From positions 62,001 to 126,000 of the forward strand of contig NZ_MCIA01000006.1 in assembly GCF_003609635.1 (NCBI RefSeq): a DNA stretch of 64,000 nucleotides, in the 5' to 3' direction. Source of the DNA: Lacrimispora algidixylanolytica (GTDB taxonomy: Bacteria; Bacillota; Clostridia; Lachnospirales; Lachnospiraceae). Shown here piece after piece: positions 10,803 through 19,402 of the stretch; position 1 is the stretch's first letter, and each line of letters opens with the position of its first letter. Position numbers and translations under genes: made by a program. The notes beneath the pieces are model-generated. The model was given only the letters and a program-made list of their open reading frames with translations. It searched no databases and was not told where the DNA came from.

Positions 10803-12710
10803 TTATAAAACTGCCACCCGGTTACGTCCATCGTTTTTTGCTTGATACAAGGCGATATCAGAACGATGCATTAAGGTTTCCAGGGTGTCTTCTCCAGGAC
10901 GGTACACCGAAAGGCCGATGCTGATGCGAAGGGGGATGGTTTCTTCCGCCTCACAGCTTAAATTGATGTTTTCCACGCTATAGCGGATTGCATCAGCGGT
11001 CTTGCGGTATTCGTCCTGGTTTTTTGCAAATATAAGGGCTCCGAATTCTTCGCCGCCAATACGGCCGAAGAGATCCCTATTTTTAATCATATTTTGACAT
11101 TGTCTTGCTACAGTCTGAATAGCTTTATCCCCCATAATATGGCCGAAGGAATCATTGATATCCTTAAATCGATCGATATCAATCATTAAAAAGGCAGCCA
11201 TCTCATGAATAGAGTTCATCTCAGAAAGTCTTTTTTCTGCATTTTCTATAAAGTATCTCCGGTTCATCACCCCGGTAAGCATATCGGTTCTGGCCTGAAT
11301 TTTTAGTTCATCCTCCAACAGTTTTCGGCTGGAGATATCCTCCTGGACCCCAAGATACCGAATGATCTTACCCTCCCTGTCCAAAATAGGAGTAAGGCTT
11401 ATGTACCCCCACATGATTTCTCCGTTTTTCTTCCGATTGCGGATTTCACCCTTCCACTGTAATCCGGAGGTTATGGTTTTCCAAAGATTTCCATAAAATT
11501 TCTTGGATTGATAGCCTGATTTTAATATTCTTGGATTCTTTCCAATTACTTCTTCCTCAAGAAAGCCAGTAAGCTCCAAAAACTGCTTGTTTACATATTC
11601 AATGTCACCGTTTGTGTTAGTAAGCATAAAAGAGACTGGACTTTGCTCCATAATCGCTTTAAAGGTATCTTCACTCGTATTAAGTTTTTTCGCCAGTTCC
11701 TTGTTATGGGATATGTTGCGTATCACGCTGATGATAAACATCTTATGATCCATTTTCATTAAATTAGAAGAAATAAGGACAGATATTTTCTTTCTGTTTT
11801 TTGTAAATAGATGTATTTCTACATTTTTACAGAAACCTTGTTCTTTCATCTTCTCAATAAACGCATCTCGCTCATCGGTATTTTGCCAAAGATTTAGATT
11901 CATCGGTGTTTTACCAATGGCTTCTTCTCTGCTATAACCAGTCTCTTCGGTAAATGTCTCATTGGTCTCATGGATCTCACCAGTCTCCAGACTGGTAATC
12001 AAAACGGTATCTGGTATGGTCTCAAAAATCAATCGAAACTGTTCGTCGGCCTGCTTTTTTTCTGAATGATCTCTTTGTATTGCCATGATGATGAAGCAAT
12101 AGGAACATATAATAATGGTTGCAATGGAGATGAAAAATGCCAGAAGCTGAAAGGGGGTAGGTGAAAAAATGTTTACAGTTCTATGAAAGAAGGTAAAAAT
12201 ACCCCTTACAATGAAAAATATTCCAAACATAATCTGGACAGTAGCAGCCAAACGTGTTGTTTGACGAACCGAGTCTAATTGATGGCGGAGTAGAATAAAA
12301 GCATTGGAAAAGGAAATCCCTGAGATAAGCAGGGAAAATAATATGATACGCCAGCTTACATCATCGATGACCAGAGTGAATGTAAAAAAAGTGATAAAAA
12401 ACAGAACCAAGATGGTGAGCAACCATTTTTTTGCAATGTCTCGCTTAAGAAACTTTGAAAAACCAATGTTTAAAGCAAATACAGCAAGAAATGTAGATAA
12501 ATTGGATATTAATATGGCTGGAATATCAGGGATCACGCCACTTCGGAGCGCAAAAACCAATCCGCTGAGCGCAGTGAAAAAGCAACTGACCAATAGATAA
12601 TTCATGCCTGGATAATTATGTACGATACGGAATATGAACAGCATAACGATTGCCTGGATTGTACTAATGAAAAAAAGTACAATCGACAGTGTAGCCAGAT
12701 CAAGAGCCAT
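10803..12710 (-). CDS. Membrane PAS-PAS-GGDEF diguanylate cyclase
   Basis: Predicted cyclic-di-GMP synthase. The 635-residue protein begins with seven hydrophobic helices (residues about 5-215), followed by two PAS domains (around 225-335 and 345-465; the second is a PAS-PAC unit with NPRILKSGYQSKKFY) and a GGDEF domain with ARTDMLTGVMNRRYF and active-site RIGGEEFGAL. GGEEF is an accepted active variant. No EAL domain is present. The start has GGAGGG upstream. It stands as a single gene on the minus strand; the signal it senses is unknown. Confidence 0.9.
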   Translation of the reverse strand: MALDLATLSIVLFFISTIQAIVMLFIFRIVHNYPGMNYLLVSCFFTALSGLVFALRSGVIPDIPAILISNLSTFLAVFALNIGFSKFLKRDIAKKWLLTILVLFFITFFTFTLVIDDVSWRIILFSLLISGISFSNAFILLRHQLDSVRQTTRLAATVQIMFGIFFIVRGIFTFFHRTVNIFSPTPFQLLAFFISIATIIICSYCFIIMAIQRDHSEKKQADEQFRLIFETIPDTVLITSLETGEIHETNETFTEETGYSREEAIGKTPMNLNLWQNTDERDAFIEKMKEQGFCKNVEIHLFTKNRKKISVLISSNLMKMDHKMFIISVIRNISHNKELAKKLNTSEDTFKAIMEQSPVSFMLTNTNGDIEYVNKQFLELTGFLEEEVIGKNPRILKSGYQSKKFYGNLWKTITSGLQWKGEIRNRKKNGEIMWGYISLTPILDREGKIIRYLGVQEDISSRKLLEDELKIQARTDMLTGVMNRRYFIENAEKRLSEMNSIHEMAAFLMIDIDRFKDINDSFGHIMGDKAIQTVARQCQNMIKNRDLFGRIGGEEFGALIFAKNQDEYRKTADAIRYSVENINLSCEAEETIPLRISIGLSVYRPGEDTLETLMHRSDIALYQAKNDGRNRVAVL

Positions 12711-12965
12711 GAAATCCCTCCAACCATAGATTTATGGAATTATATTAATATGATTTGAAGTAAATTGCAACAACTACCCATTGATAAATGAGGTTTTATT
12801 CTCAATTGACTGGTTTTTGCTTCTTTCGTGCTTCAATCATAGGGAAAAAGAAATCTATAGTTGATAAATTAAGGGTTAACGTGTATGATTATTAAAAATT
12901 TGCAACTATCGTATACGGAAAGGATAAGCCTAATCCTAATTCAAAGAAAAGATAGGAGAAACCAT

Positions 12966-13430
12966 ATGATTCATGAAATGAGAAGAAAAGATAGAGAAAT
13001 CGGTGGAGAAAGAATATTAGATATATTAAGGAAGTTACCCTACGGGATTTTATCCACAGTGGATTCTCATGGACAACCTTACGGCGTGCCAATCAGCTAT
13101 GTTTATAAAAATGAAGCAATCTACATGCACTGTGGGAAAGAAGGACATAAGCTTGACAATCTTTCACAAAACCCCAATGTATCATTTTGCGTAGTAGGTG
13201 AAACCAATATAATTCCAGATAAGTTTACAACAGACTATGAAAGTGTAATTGTCTTTGGGAAGGCATCTGAATTGACGGGAGAAGAAAAGGAAGAGGCCCT
13301 CCTTAGTATCCTATATAAATATTCCCCGGAATTTCTGGAAAAAGGAAGACTTTATATTAAGAATGCGGCTGATAAAACAACCGTTATTAAGATTGATATT
13401 AGACACATGACTGGCAAAGCAAGAGGTTAG
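12966..13430 (+). CDS. Pyridoxamine 5'-phosphate oxidase-like flavin protein
   Basis: A 154-residue split-barrel flavin-binding protein of the NimA/pyridoxamine oxidase-like type found in anaerobes. Typical features are the early LPYGILSTVDSHGQPYGVPI strand pair, YMHCGKEGHKLDNL and the VSFCVVGE strand. The frame opens at 12885, but AGGAGAA just before the ATG at 12966 and the family start favour the shorter form. The exact substrate is unknown; relatives reduce nitroimidazoles or bind FMN or F420. It is a single gene between the GGDEF gene and gldA. Confidence 0.8.
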   Translation: MIHEMRRKDREIGGERILDILRKLPYGILSTVDSHGQPYGVPISYVYKNEAIYMHCGKEGHKLDNLSQNPNVSFCVVGETNIIPDKFTTDYESVIVFGKASELTGEEKEEALLSILYKYSPEFLEKGRLYIKNAADKTTVIKIDIRHMTGKARG

Positions 13431-13503
13431 GGATCCATTCCTCTCAAATTTTATGTATCTTTAAAACAGGCCAATAGATAACTGTTTTTGAATTGTTAAA
13501 TTA

Positions 13504-13532
13504 TTGACATTTCCAAAATGAAAGTGTATATT
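13504..13532 (+). promoter_or_regulatory. Promoter of the glycerol dehydrogenase gene
   Basis: TTGACA (13504-13509), 17-base spacer, TATATT (13527-13532). It lies 43 bases before the ATG at 13575, so the in-frame codons before that ATG are not transcribed as a full ORF. Confidence 0.75.
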
Positions 13533-13574
13533 TGTCTTAGTTATAAATTTCACATAAGAAAAGAGGAGTCTATT

Positions 13575-14666
13575 ATGTTAAAGCTAATGAGGTCACCCTT
13601 AAAATATGTCCAGGGTCAGGGCGCACTTCTTCATGTTTATGAGGAAACTAAAAATCTGGGAAAATCATTCCTTTTTATCTGCAGCAACAGCGGTTTTAAG
13701 AGCTGCCATGAGAAAATTGAAAAAAGCTTTGAAGGAACCGATGCTACCATCCATTTTGAAATTTTTGGAGGCATCAGCTCCATCGGTGAAGTAGAACGAA
13801 TGCGGGCCATTGTAAAAGAAAAAAACATTGAGTGTGTGGCAGCCATAGGCGGAGGTTCTGCCATTGATACCGCAAAGGCGACGGCACATTATGAGAATCT
13901 TCCGGTATTAGTAATTCCCACTGTAGTAGCTACGGATGCTCCTTGCACAGGATTGTCGGTAATTTATCATAATGACGGAAGCTTTTCCAATTATATCTTT
14001 TATCCAAAGAATCCAGATGCGGTCATTGTAGACTCAGATATTATTGCAAACGCACCAGCTAAATTCCTGGTAGCAGGTATGGGAGATGCTCTAGGCACTT
14101 ATTTTGAGGCAAGAGCTTGTGAAAAGGCAAAGGCACCTAGTCTTGAGAATGGTGGTATTACAAAGTCTGCGATGGCACTTTGCAAGTTATGTTATGATAC
14201 TCTTTTAGAAGACGGCTACAAAGCGCTTAAGGCTTGTGAGAACAAAGTGGTGACTCCAGCACTGGAAGCTATCATTGAGGCAAATACTTATTTAAGCGGA
14301 GTCGGCGCGGATAATGGAGGACTTGCAGTCTCTCATTCCGTGTATAATGGGTTCACAGCCTTAAAAGAGTGCGAAAGCACCATGCATGGTTCTGTGGTAG
14401 CTTTTGGTACCTTAGCTCAGCTTGTAATAGAAGATGCACCTGAGGAAGAATTTTATGAAGTTATGGAGTTTTGTACCAGTGTAGGTCTTCCAGTAACTTT
14501 AGAAGAGCTTGGTGTAACGGATAAGGATAGAGTTCGCATCGCAGCGGAAAATGCTTGTGCTGAGGGAGAAAGCATACATAACATGATTGGAGATGTGACT
14601 CCGGAGCAATTATACAATGCACTTATTGTTGCGGATGCTCTGGGACGGGAGTTCTTAAATCAGTAA
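13575..14666 (+). CDS. gldA: Glycerol dehydrogenase
   Basis: Zn2+- and NAD+-dependent enzyme converting glycerol and dihydroxyacetone. The 363-residue protein has the NAD-binding GGGSAIDTAKA, the PTVVATDAPCTGLSVIY segment, and three apparent zinc ligands: Asp in GMGDALGTYFE, His in AVSHSVYNGF and His in STMHGSVVAFG. Length is standard for the iron-containing-alcohol-dehydrogenase-like GldA family. AGGAG precedes the ATG. It has its own promoter and is followed by a dead Crp/Fnr fragment and a terminator, so it is monocistronic. Confidence 0.92.
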   Translation: MLKLMRSPLKYVQGQGALLHVYEETKNLGKSFLFICSNSGFKSCHEKIEKSFEGTDATIHFEIFGGISSIGEVERMRAIVKEKNIECVAAIGGGSAIDTAKATAHYENLPVLVIPTVVATDAPCTGLSVIYHNDGSFSNYIFYPKNPDAVIVDSDIIANAPAKFLVAGMGDALGTYFEARACEKAKAPSLENGGITKSAMALCKLCYDTLLEDGYKALKACENKVVTPALEAIIEANTYLSGVGADNGGLAVSHSVYNGFTALKECESTMHGSVVAFGTLAQLVIEDAPEEEFYEVMEFCTSVGLPVTLEELGVTDKDRVRIAAENACAEGESIHNMIGDVTPEQLYNALIVADALGREFLNQ

Positions 14667-14676
14667 TAAAGGTAAG

Positions 14677-14880
14677 ATGAGGGAAAAGATCCTATGTTTC
14701 CTGGATCATCAGGGCAGGAAACATAACAGCAGATATTTTACCATCGCCATGGGGAGAGTGGAGCTGTCGGAGTATCTTTGTGCAGACAGAAGTGCTCTTA
14801 CTAGAGAACCCAATCTAATGTAATCAGAGGATATTATTGATTTCGATAAAAACACCTTCAAGATATTGAGATTATTTTAA
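14677..14880 (+). pseudogene. C-terminal relic of a Crp/Fnr-family regulator
   Basis: Reading the frame from 14677 gives 48 codons, an in-frame TAA at 14821-14823, then 18 more codons to a TAA at 14878-14880. The translation contains REKILCFL, then VELSEYLCADRSALTRE and, after the stop, DIIDFDKNTFKIL. This is the DNA-binding end of a Crp/Fnr regulator, comparable with REKLLSYL and QLADYLSIDRSALSNEL in the intact gene at 59117-59788. The stop sits where homologues have a lysine codon (AAA to TAA). The N-terminal cyclic-nucleotide-like domain is absent, so the fragment is not functional. Confidence 0.85.
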
Positions 14881-14882
14881 TA

Positions 14883-14930
14883 AAAAGCGGTCTTTTCGTT
14901 GTTGTTGCAACGTAATGAGGCCGTTTTTTG
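14883..14930 (+). terminator. Rho-independent terminator after the Crp relic
   Basis: An imperfect hairpin built on AAAAGCGGTC and GAGGCCGTTTT with an inner CGTT/AACG pair, followed by a T run. It probably terminates gldA transcription after the relic. Confidence 0.7.
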
Positions 14931-14948
14931 TTGTATAATGAAGATGGA

Positions 14949-14977
14949 TTGAAGTTTATATTTTATTCTTGTATAAT
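14949..14977 (+). promoter_or_regulatory. Promoter of the ferredoxin gene
   Basis: TTGAAG (14949-14954), 17-base spacer, perfect TATAAT (14972-14977), about 110 bases before the ferredoxin start. The untranslated leader contains a GC-rich hairpin-forming stretch around 15031-15063. Confidence 0.65.
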
Positions 14978-15085
14978 TTATAATATCAGGAATAATTTGT
15001 AAATTAATTACCAACAATAGTTAGGTATCTTGGTCCGGGCAGTTTGAGTCTGCTCCCTGGCCCCGAAAAGAGAAAGGAGTTTGTT

Positions 15086-15274
15086 ATGAAGGCAGAGGTT
15101 GACAGAGAAGGATGTATTGAGTGCGGATTATGTGCTTCCACTTGTCCGGAAGTGTTCCGTATGGGAGACGATGGACCAGCAGAAGTAATTGTTGATGAAG
15201 TACCTGATTCCGTGGAGGAATCAGCCATAGAAGCTCAGGACGGTTGTCCAGTAGCAGTAATCAAAGTAGAATAA
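15086..15274 (+). CDS. Small ferredoxin
   Basis: A 62-residue electron carrier. Cys10, Cys13, Cys16 (GCIECGLCASTC) and Cys54 (DGCPVAV) are placed as the ligands of a single [4Fe-4S] cluster; Cys20 is an extra cysteine usual in this subfamily. The ATG at 15086 has AAAGGAG seven bases upstream; the frame is open to 15044 but without a good start. It is followed by a DUF438-hemerythrin-PAS gene in the same direction, separated by a possible attenuator hairpin, which suggests a redox-stress connection. Confidence 0.92.
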   Translation: MKAEVDREGCIECGLCASTCPEVFRMGDDGPAEVIVDEVPDSVEESAIEAQDGCPVAVIKVE

Positions 15275-15279
15275 AACAT

Positions 15280-15330
15280 AAACGCCTCTTTCTGAATGAA
15301 CTTATAAAGTATAGTCAGATTGGGGCGTTT
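15280..15330 (+). terminator. Possible attenuator hairpin between ferredoxin and DUF438 genes
   Basis: AAACGCC (15280-15286) can pair with GGCGTTT (15324-15330) across a loop of about 37 bases, followed by TCTAAAAAA rather than a T run. It may be a weak terminator or RNA-processing structure. Confidence 0.35.
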
Positions 15331-15351
15331 TCTAAAAAAGGAGGAAATCAT

Positions 15352-16581
15352 GTGAGCGAATATATCAACAACCGTGAGATGAGGCAAAAAGCCATCAAGG
15401 ATATTATTAAAAAGCTGCATGAAGGGAAAACCGTAGAAGAAGTAAAAGCTTTGTTTGATGAGGCGTTTCACGGTGTTTCAGCTTCTGAAATTTCTGTTGC
15501 AGAATCAGCCTTGATCGCAGAGGGGCTTCCCGTAGAAGAGGTACAAAAACTATGTGATGTCCATGCTGCTGTTTTTAAAGGCTCTATAGAGGAAATCCAT
15601 CAAGAAACCGACCCGGCTCTTATTCCAGGACATCCAGTAAGCATTCTGGTGAGGGAAAATAAAAAAATATCTCATATTATAGAGCAAGAGATCCGGCCTT
15701 ATTTGACCATAGAAAAACTTGATAATATGGAAGAATTTAAAAAACTGACTGAGGGAATGGAACAACTAAAAGTCTTGACTATTCACTATCAGAAAAAAGA
15801 AAATCTTCTTTTTCCCTATATGGAAAAGTACGGAATTACGGCTCCTCCAAAGGTTATGTGGGGGGTAGACGATGAGATCAAAGCCCAGGTAAAGGAAGTA
15901 ACGGAAATGCTTCTTACAAGGGCGGGGAAGAATGACGTTCTGTTAGAGAAGACAGAGGAAGTTCTAACTAAGATCACAGAAATGATCTTTAAGGAAGAAA
16001 ATATCATGGTTCCCATGCTTATGGAACAGCTTACCGAAGAAGAGTGGAAGCTGATTGCAGATGAAAGCAGGGAAATCGGGTATATCATCGACCATGTGCC
16101 AACCTTTGAGCCAGACCAGGTGGCTCAAAAGAAAGCAGAAGAAATAAAAGAGATTAAAACGGAGCCAGAGGTATCCGGGCTGATTAAACTTCCTTCTGGG
16201 GAATGGACTCCAGAAGAACTTACTGCAACCTTAAACACCCTTCCCTTTGACATTACCTTTGTCAATAAAGATGATGTGGTAAAATATTTCTCCGAAGCAA
16301 AGGACCGTGCTTTTCCAAGAACCAGAACCATTCTTGGAAGAAATGTTTCAAACTGTCATCCTCCAGCAAGTGTTCACATCGTGGAACAGATTGTAGAGGA
16401 TTTTAAAAGCGGAAAAAAGGATCATGAGGACTTTTGGATTAAGATGGCTGGTAAGTACGTGTTGATCCGTTATTATGCAATAAGAAATGAACAAGGCGAA
16501 TACCTTGGGGTATTGGAACTGACTCAGGACATAAAACCCATTCAAGAGATTGAAGGGGAAAAGCGTCTGATGGATGAATAA
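15352..16581 (+). CDS. DUF438-hemerythrin-PAS protein
   Basis: A 409-residue soluble protein with an N-terminal DUF438 domain (residues about 10-85), a hemerythrin/HHE-like four-helix domain (about 95-235; HPVSILVRENKKISHIIE and LTIHYQKKENLLFPYMEKYG) and a C-terminal PAS domain (about 290-400) with RNVSNCHPPASVHIV. The hemerythrin and PAS parts suggest sensing of O2, NO or iron. Translation most likely starts at the GTG at 15352, seven bases after AAGGAGG; the preceding in-frame codons overlap the ferredoxin gene. It resembles the hemerythrin proteins at 61392-62424. A very strong terminator follows. Confidence 0.85.
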   Translation: MSEYINNREMRQKAIKDIIKKLHEGKTVEEVKALFDEAFHGVSASEISVAESALIAEGLPVEEVQKLCDVHAAVFKGSIEEIHQETDPALIPGHPVSILVRENKKISHIIEQEIRPYLTIEKLDNMEEFKKLTEGMEQLKVLTIHYQKKENLLFPYMEKYGITAPPKVMWGVDDEIKAQVKEVTEMLLTRAGKNDVLLEKTEEVLTKITEMIFKEENIMVPMLMEQLTEEEWKLIADESREIGYIIDHVPTFEPDQVAQKKAEEIKEIKTEPEVSGLIKLPSGEWTPEELTATLNTLPFDITFVNKDDVVKYFSEAKDRAFPRTRTILGRNVSNCHPPASVHIVEQIVEDFKSGKKDHEDFWIKMAGKYVLIRYYAIRNEQGEYLGVLELTQDIKPIQEIEGEKRLMDE

Positions 16582-16594
16582 AGTAATTACAGGT

Positions 16595-16646
16595 AATAGG
16601 GTGACATTTGTCATAGGCTCATGACAAATGTCACCCTATTTTTTTG
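16595..16646 (+). terminator. Strong terminator with a perfect 20-bp stem
   Basis: AATAGGGTGACATTTGTCAT (16595-16614) pairs perfectly with 16621-16640 over a 6-base loop and is followed by seven T. The arms themselves contain a TGACA/TGTCA inverted repeat. Confidence 0.93.
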
Positions 16647-16731
16647 TAAACCCATGACAATAGACAGTTATCCGTACGCTTCACTGTTGGTACAATAGAT
16701 TTGTCAAGTAAGGAATTAGGAGGAAATGGAT

Positions 16732-17160
16732 ATGAAGTATGTGATACTGGTCAGTCACGGCACCTTCGCTCCGGGGCTACACAGCGTTTTAAAGATGCTG
16801 GCCGGAGGGGACAGAAGTGATATCATAAGTGCCAGCATGGAAGACGGCATGGGAGCGGATGAGTTTGTTCGCAGGTTTGAAGAAGTCACAAAGTCCATAA
16901 CAAAAAGCGATGAAATCATTTTATTGGCGGATATTATCGGAGGCTCGCCGCTGACCAATGCACTGGATTTTCTATCACAGAAAGGTCTTCTATCTAAGAC
17001 CATAGCGTTTGGAGGAATGAATCTCCCCATGGCTCTCACGGCAGCTATGATGAAAGACGGGATGGACCAGGAGAACCTTAGAAGCAGTCTTCTAATAGAA
17101 GCAAAAAATGCCATGATGGAAATGGAACTGAGAATAAAAGAAGATGAAGATGAGATTTAA
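16732..17160 (+). CDS. PTS mannose-family EIIA
   Basis: Cytosolic phosphocarrier of a mannose/fructose/sorbose-type phosphotransferase system; it takes phosphate from HPr on His9 (VILVSHGTFAPG) and passes it to EIIB. The 142-residue domain also has LADIIGGSPLTNAL and GGMNLPMA, both typical of EIIA-Man. Of two in-frame ATGs, 16732 lies eight bases after AGGAGG (16718-16723) whereas 16726 lies only two bases after it, so 16732 is chosen. It is the first gene of an operon with IIB, IIC and IID, each encoded separately. Confidence 0.93.
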   Translation: MKYVILVSHGTFAPGLHSVLKMLAGGDRSDIISASMEDGMGADEFVRRFEEVTKSITKSDEIILLADIIGGSPLTNALDFLSQKGLLSKTIAFGGMNLPMALTAAMMKDGMDQENLRSSLLIEAKNAMMEMELRIKEDEDEI

Positions 17161-17202
17161 TTTGTCTTTTGAAATTTAGTAAAAATGTGAGGAGGAAATC
17201 TT

Positions 17203-17697
17203 ATGTCAATATCATTTGTACGTGTGGATGACAGAATGATACATGGGCAGACCTGCACCAGATGGGCTTTGGAATACCCTTGTGACGGTCTGATTGCAGT
17301 CAATGATCTGGCTGCAGCAAACCCAGTATTAAAAGCAGCGTATAAAAGCGCATCAGGAAAAAAGACCTTTGTATGGACAATGGAGGAATGGAAAGAGAAA
17401 TGCCAGAAGGTAATAGAGAGCAAAGATCGTTATTTTCTCATAACCAAGAATCCTGTGGATATGAAGAAAATTCTGGTGGACCAGGGGTTTGAACCGGGAA
17501 TTAAAACGGTAATCATTGGTCCTTGCAACGATAGACCCGGGGCAATAAAGCTTGGGAACAATCAATCTATTATAAAAGAAGAGGCTCAGGCATTGGAGGA
17601 CATCATGAATGCCGGATACCGGGTGGAATTTGCTCTGCTAAAGGAGGAGGCCATTGGTAACTGGTCTAAGTTTCGGGGGCAATTTGGTTTTCAATAA
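17203..17697 (+). CDS. PTS mannose-family EIIB
   Basis: Cytosolic phosphotransferase that phosphorylates the sugar during uptake. The 164-residue protein starts MSISFVRVDDRMIHGQ with the phosphorylated His14 in the signature RMIHGQ, and includes FLITKNPVDM and NAGYRVEFALL typical of the sorbose IIB family. GAGGAGG precedes the ATG. Spacing of 42 bases from IIA and 34 to IIC fits one transcript. The transported sugar cannot be read from this subunit. Confidence 0.94.
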   Translation: MSISFVRVDDRMIHGQTCTRWALEYPCDGLIAVNDLAAANPVLKAAYKSASGKKTFVWTMEEWKEKCQKVIESKDRYFLITKNPVDMKKILVDQGFEPGIKTVIIGPCNDRPGAIKLGNNQSIIKEEAQALEDIMNAGYRVEFALLKEEAIGNWSKFRGQFGFQ

Positions 17698-17731
17698 TTA
17701 TATAAATTAAGGGGAAAGGTGGAAATTTAAT

Positions 17732-18565
17732 ATGCAAATCAGTTTGTTTCAGGCAGTTTTATTGGGGCTATGCGCTTGCCTCGCCAGTATGCCAGGCCTT
17801 GGCGGCACGACCTTTGGTAACTATACCTTAGGGCGGCCTTTGGTAGCAGGACTTATAGTGGGCTTAATTCTTGGGGATATGCGTTCCGGCATTATCGTAG
17901 GAGCAGCCATACAGATCATCTACATAGCACTGGTAACACCAGGCGGTACCGTATCTGCCGATGTACGGGCAATCAGCTATATCGGTATTCCGCTGGCTGT
18001 TGTGGCAATCAAAGGTATGGGACTGGATCCAGCAAGCAAGGCGGCTCAGGATATGGCAGCAACCTTGGGAGCGGCGGTAGGTACTTTGGGAACCGTATTG
18101 TTCTACGGAACAGCAACTATAAATCTCTTATGGCAGCATATCGGCTGGAAAGCAGTTGAAAAAGGAGATTTTAAGAAGCTGTACCTGGTAGATATGGGAC
18201 TTCCCTGGATTTCTCATTTGATTTGTTCCTTCCTGCCAACCGTAATTATCACCATGGCAGGTGCTGGAATGGTGGACTTAATGAAACTCTACCTTCCCAT
18301 GGACGGAATCGCTATGAAGACTTTATTTACGGTAGGAAGCCTTCTGCCAGCAGTTGGAGTTGCCATTCTTTTAAAGCAGGTTATCAATAAAGCGACGGAT
18401 TTCCTGACTTTCTTCTTCGGATTTATCCTGGCGTCTACTATGGGTGTGAACTTGATCGGAGCAGCTCTTCTTGGAGGTTTCTTTGCGGTCATCAATTACA
18501 AGATCCAAATGCTTAAAGTGAGACCGGCATCTGGGGCAGCTTATGAAGAGGAGGAGGATATCTAA
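17732..18565 (+). CDS. PTS mannose-family EIIC permease
   Basis: Membrane channel subunit of the mannose-type PTS. The 277-residue protein is highly hydrophobic with about seven to eight membrane spans, begins with an LFQAVLLGLCACLASMPGLG segment and has GGTTFGNYTLGRPLVAGL and LVTPGGTVSADVRA, characteristic of IIC of the sorbose/mannose group. It works with IID in the membrane and receives phosphate through IIB. Its stop codon is one base before the IID start. Confidence 0.93.
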   Translation: MQISLFQAVLLGLCACLASMPGLGGTTFGNYTLGRPLVAGLIVGLILGDMRSGIIVGAAIQIIYIALVTPGGTVSADVRAISYIGIPLAVVAIKGMGLDPASKAAQDMAATLGAAVGTLGTVLFYGTATINLLWQHIGWKAVEKGDFKKLYLVDMGLPWISHLICSFLPTVIITMAGAGMVDLMKLYLPMDGIAMKTLFTVGSLLPAVGVAILLKQVINKATDFLTFFFGFILASTMGVNLIGAALLGGFFAVINYKIQMLKVRPASGAAYEEEEDI

Positions 18566-18566
18566 G

Positions 18567-19379
18567 ATGAAAAAATTATCAAAGAAAACTCTAAATAAAT
18601 CGTTCTTAACCTGGTTTTACGGCCATTTGACTTGCTTTTCTCAGGAACATATGCAGACCTTTGGTTATCTGTGTGCCATGTTGCCTGTTGTAGAAGAATT
18701 GTATGACACAAAAGAAGAGCAGAAGGAAGCCATGCAAACCTATACCGCTTTTTTCAACACAGAGCCACAGATTGGTACCCTGGTTGTTGGAATAACAGCA
18801 GGTTTGGAAGAGGCTAAGGCCAACGGAGAACCAGTAGATGGAGAGACCATCAACGGCATACGTGCAGGTCTAATGGGACCTTTGGCAGGAATCGGAGATT
18901 CTTTAATCGTTGGAACCTTAATTCCCATACTGCTGGGGATTGGACTAGGACTTTCCGGTAATGGTTCTCCTATGGGCGCGATTTTCTACATCATAGTATG
19001 GAACTTCCTCATGTTTTTTGGTATGAAATTTGCTTATTCCAAAGGCTATGAAATGGGCGGAAAAGCCGTAGAGCTTTTGGTAGGGGAACAGGCTCAGGCC
19101 ATTCGTGATTCCATTATCCTGGTAGGTACTGTGGTAATTGGATCTGTGGCTGCAAGCTGGATTAACATTACAACAGCGTTACCCCTTCCTGGTGGACAGA
19201 CGCTGCAGCAGGCATTAGATGGAGTTCATCCCAAGCTATTGTCCGCACTTACGGTGGTATTTTGCTGGTGGCTCATGACGAAAAAGAAAATGTCACCTTC
19301 CCTGGTAATGTTACTGTTAGTGGGAGTTGCATTTGTTGGTGTATTGGTTGGATTCTTTAACCCTGGATTGTCCTATTAA
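18567..19379 (+). CDS. PTS mannose-family EIID permease
   Basis: Second membrane subunit of the mannose-type PTS. The 270-residue protein has the N-terminal LNKSFLTWFYGHLTCFSQEH, then NTEPQIGTLVVGITAGLEE and the GPLAGIGDSLIVGTLIPILL motif, all diagnostic for IID, and hydrophobic C-terminal helices. The ATG at 18567 follows GAGGAGGAGGA inside the end of the IIC gene, so the two genes are translationally coupled; an upstream in-frame codon at 18543 is less likely. Confidence 0.94.
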   Translation: MKKLSKKTLNKSFLTWFYGHLTCFSQEHMQTFGYLCAMLPVVEELYDTKEEQKEAMQTYTAFFNTEPQIGTLVVGITAGLEEAKANGEPVDGETINGIRAGLMGPLAGIGDSLIVGTLIPILLGIGLGLSGNGSPMGAIFYIIVWNFLMFFGMKFAYSKGYEMGGKAVELLVGEQAQAIRDSIILVGTVVIGSVAASWINITTALPLPGGQTLQQALDGVHPKLLSALTVVFCWWLMTKKKMSPSLVMLLLVGVAFVGVLVGFFNPGLSY

Positions 19380-19402
19380 GGCTTCCTGAGAGGATTGGAA
19401 TT

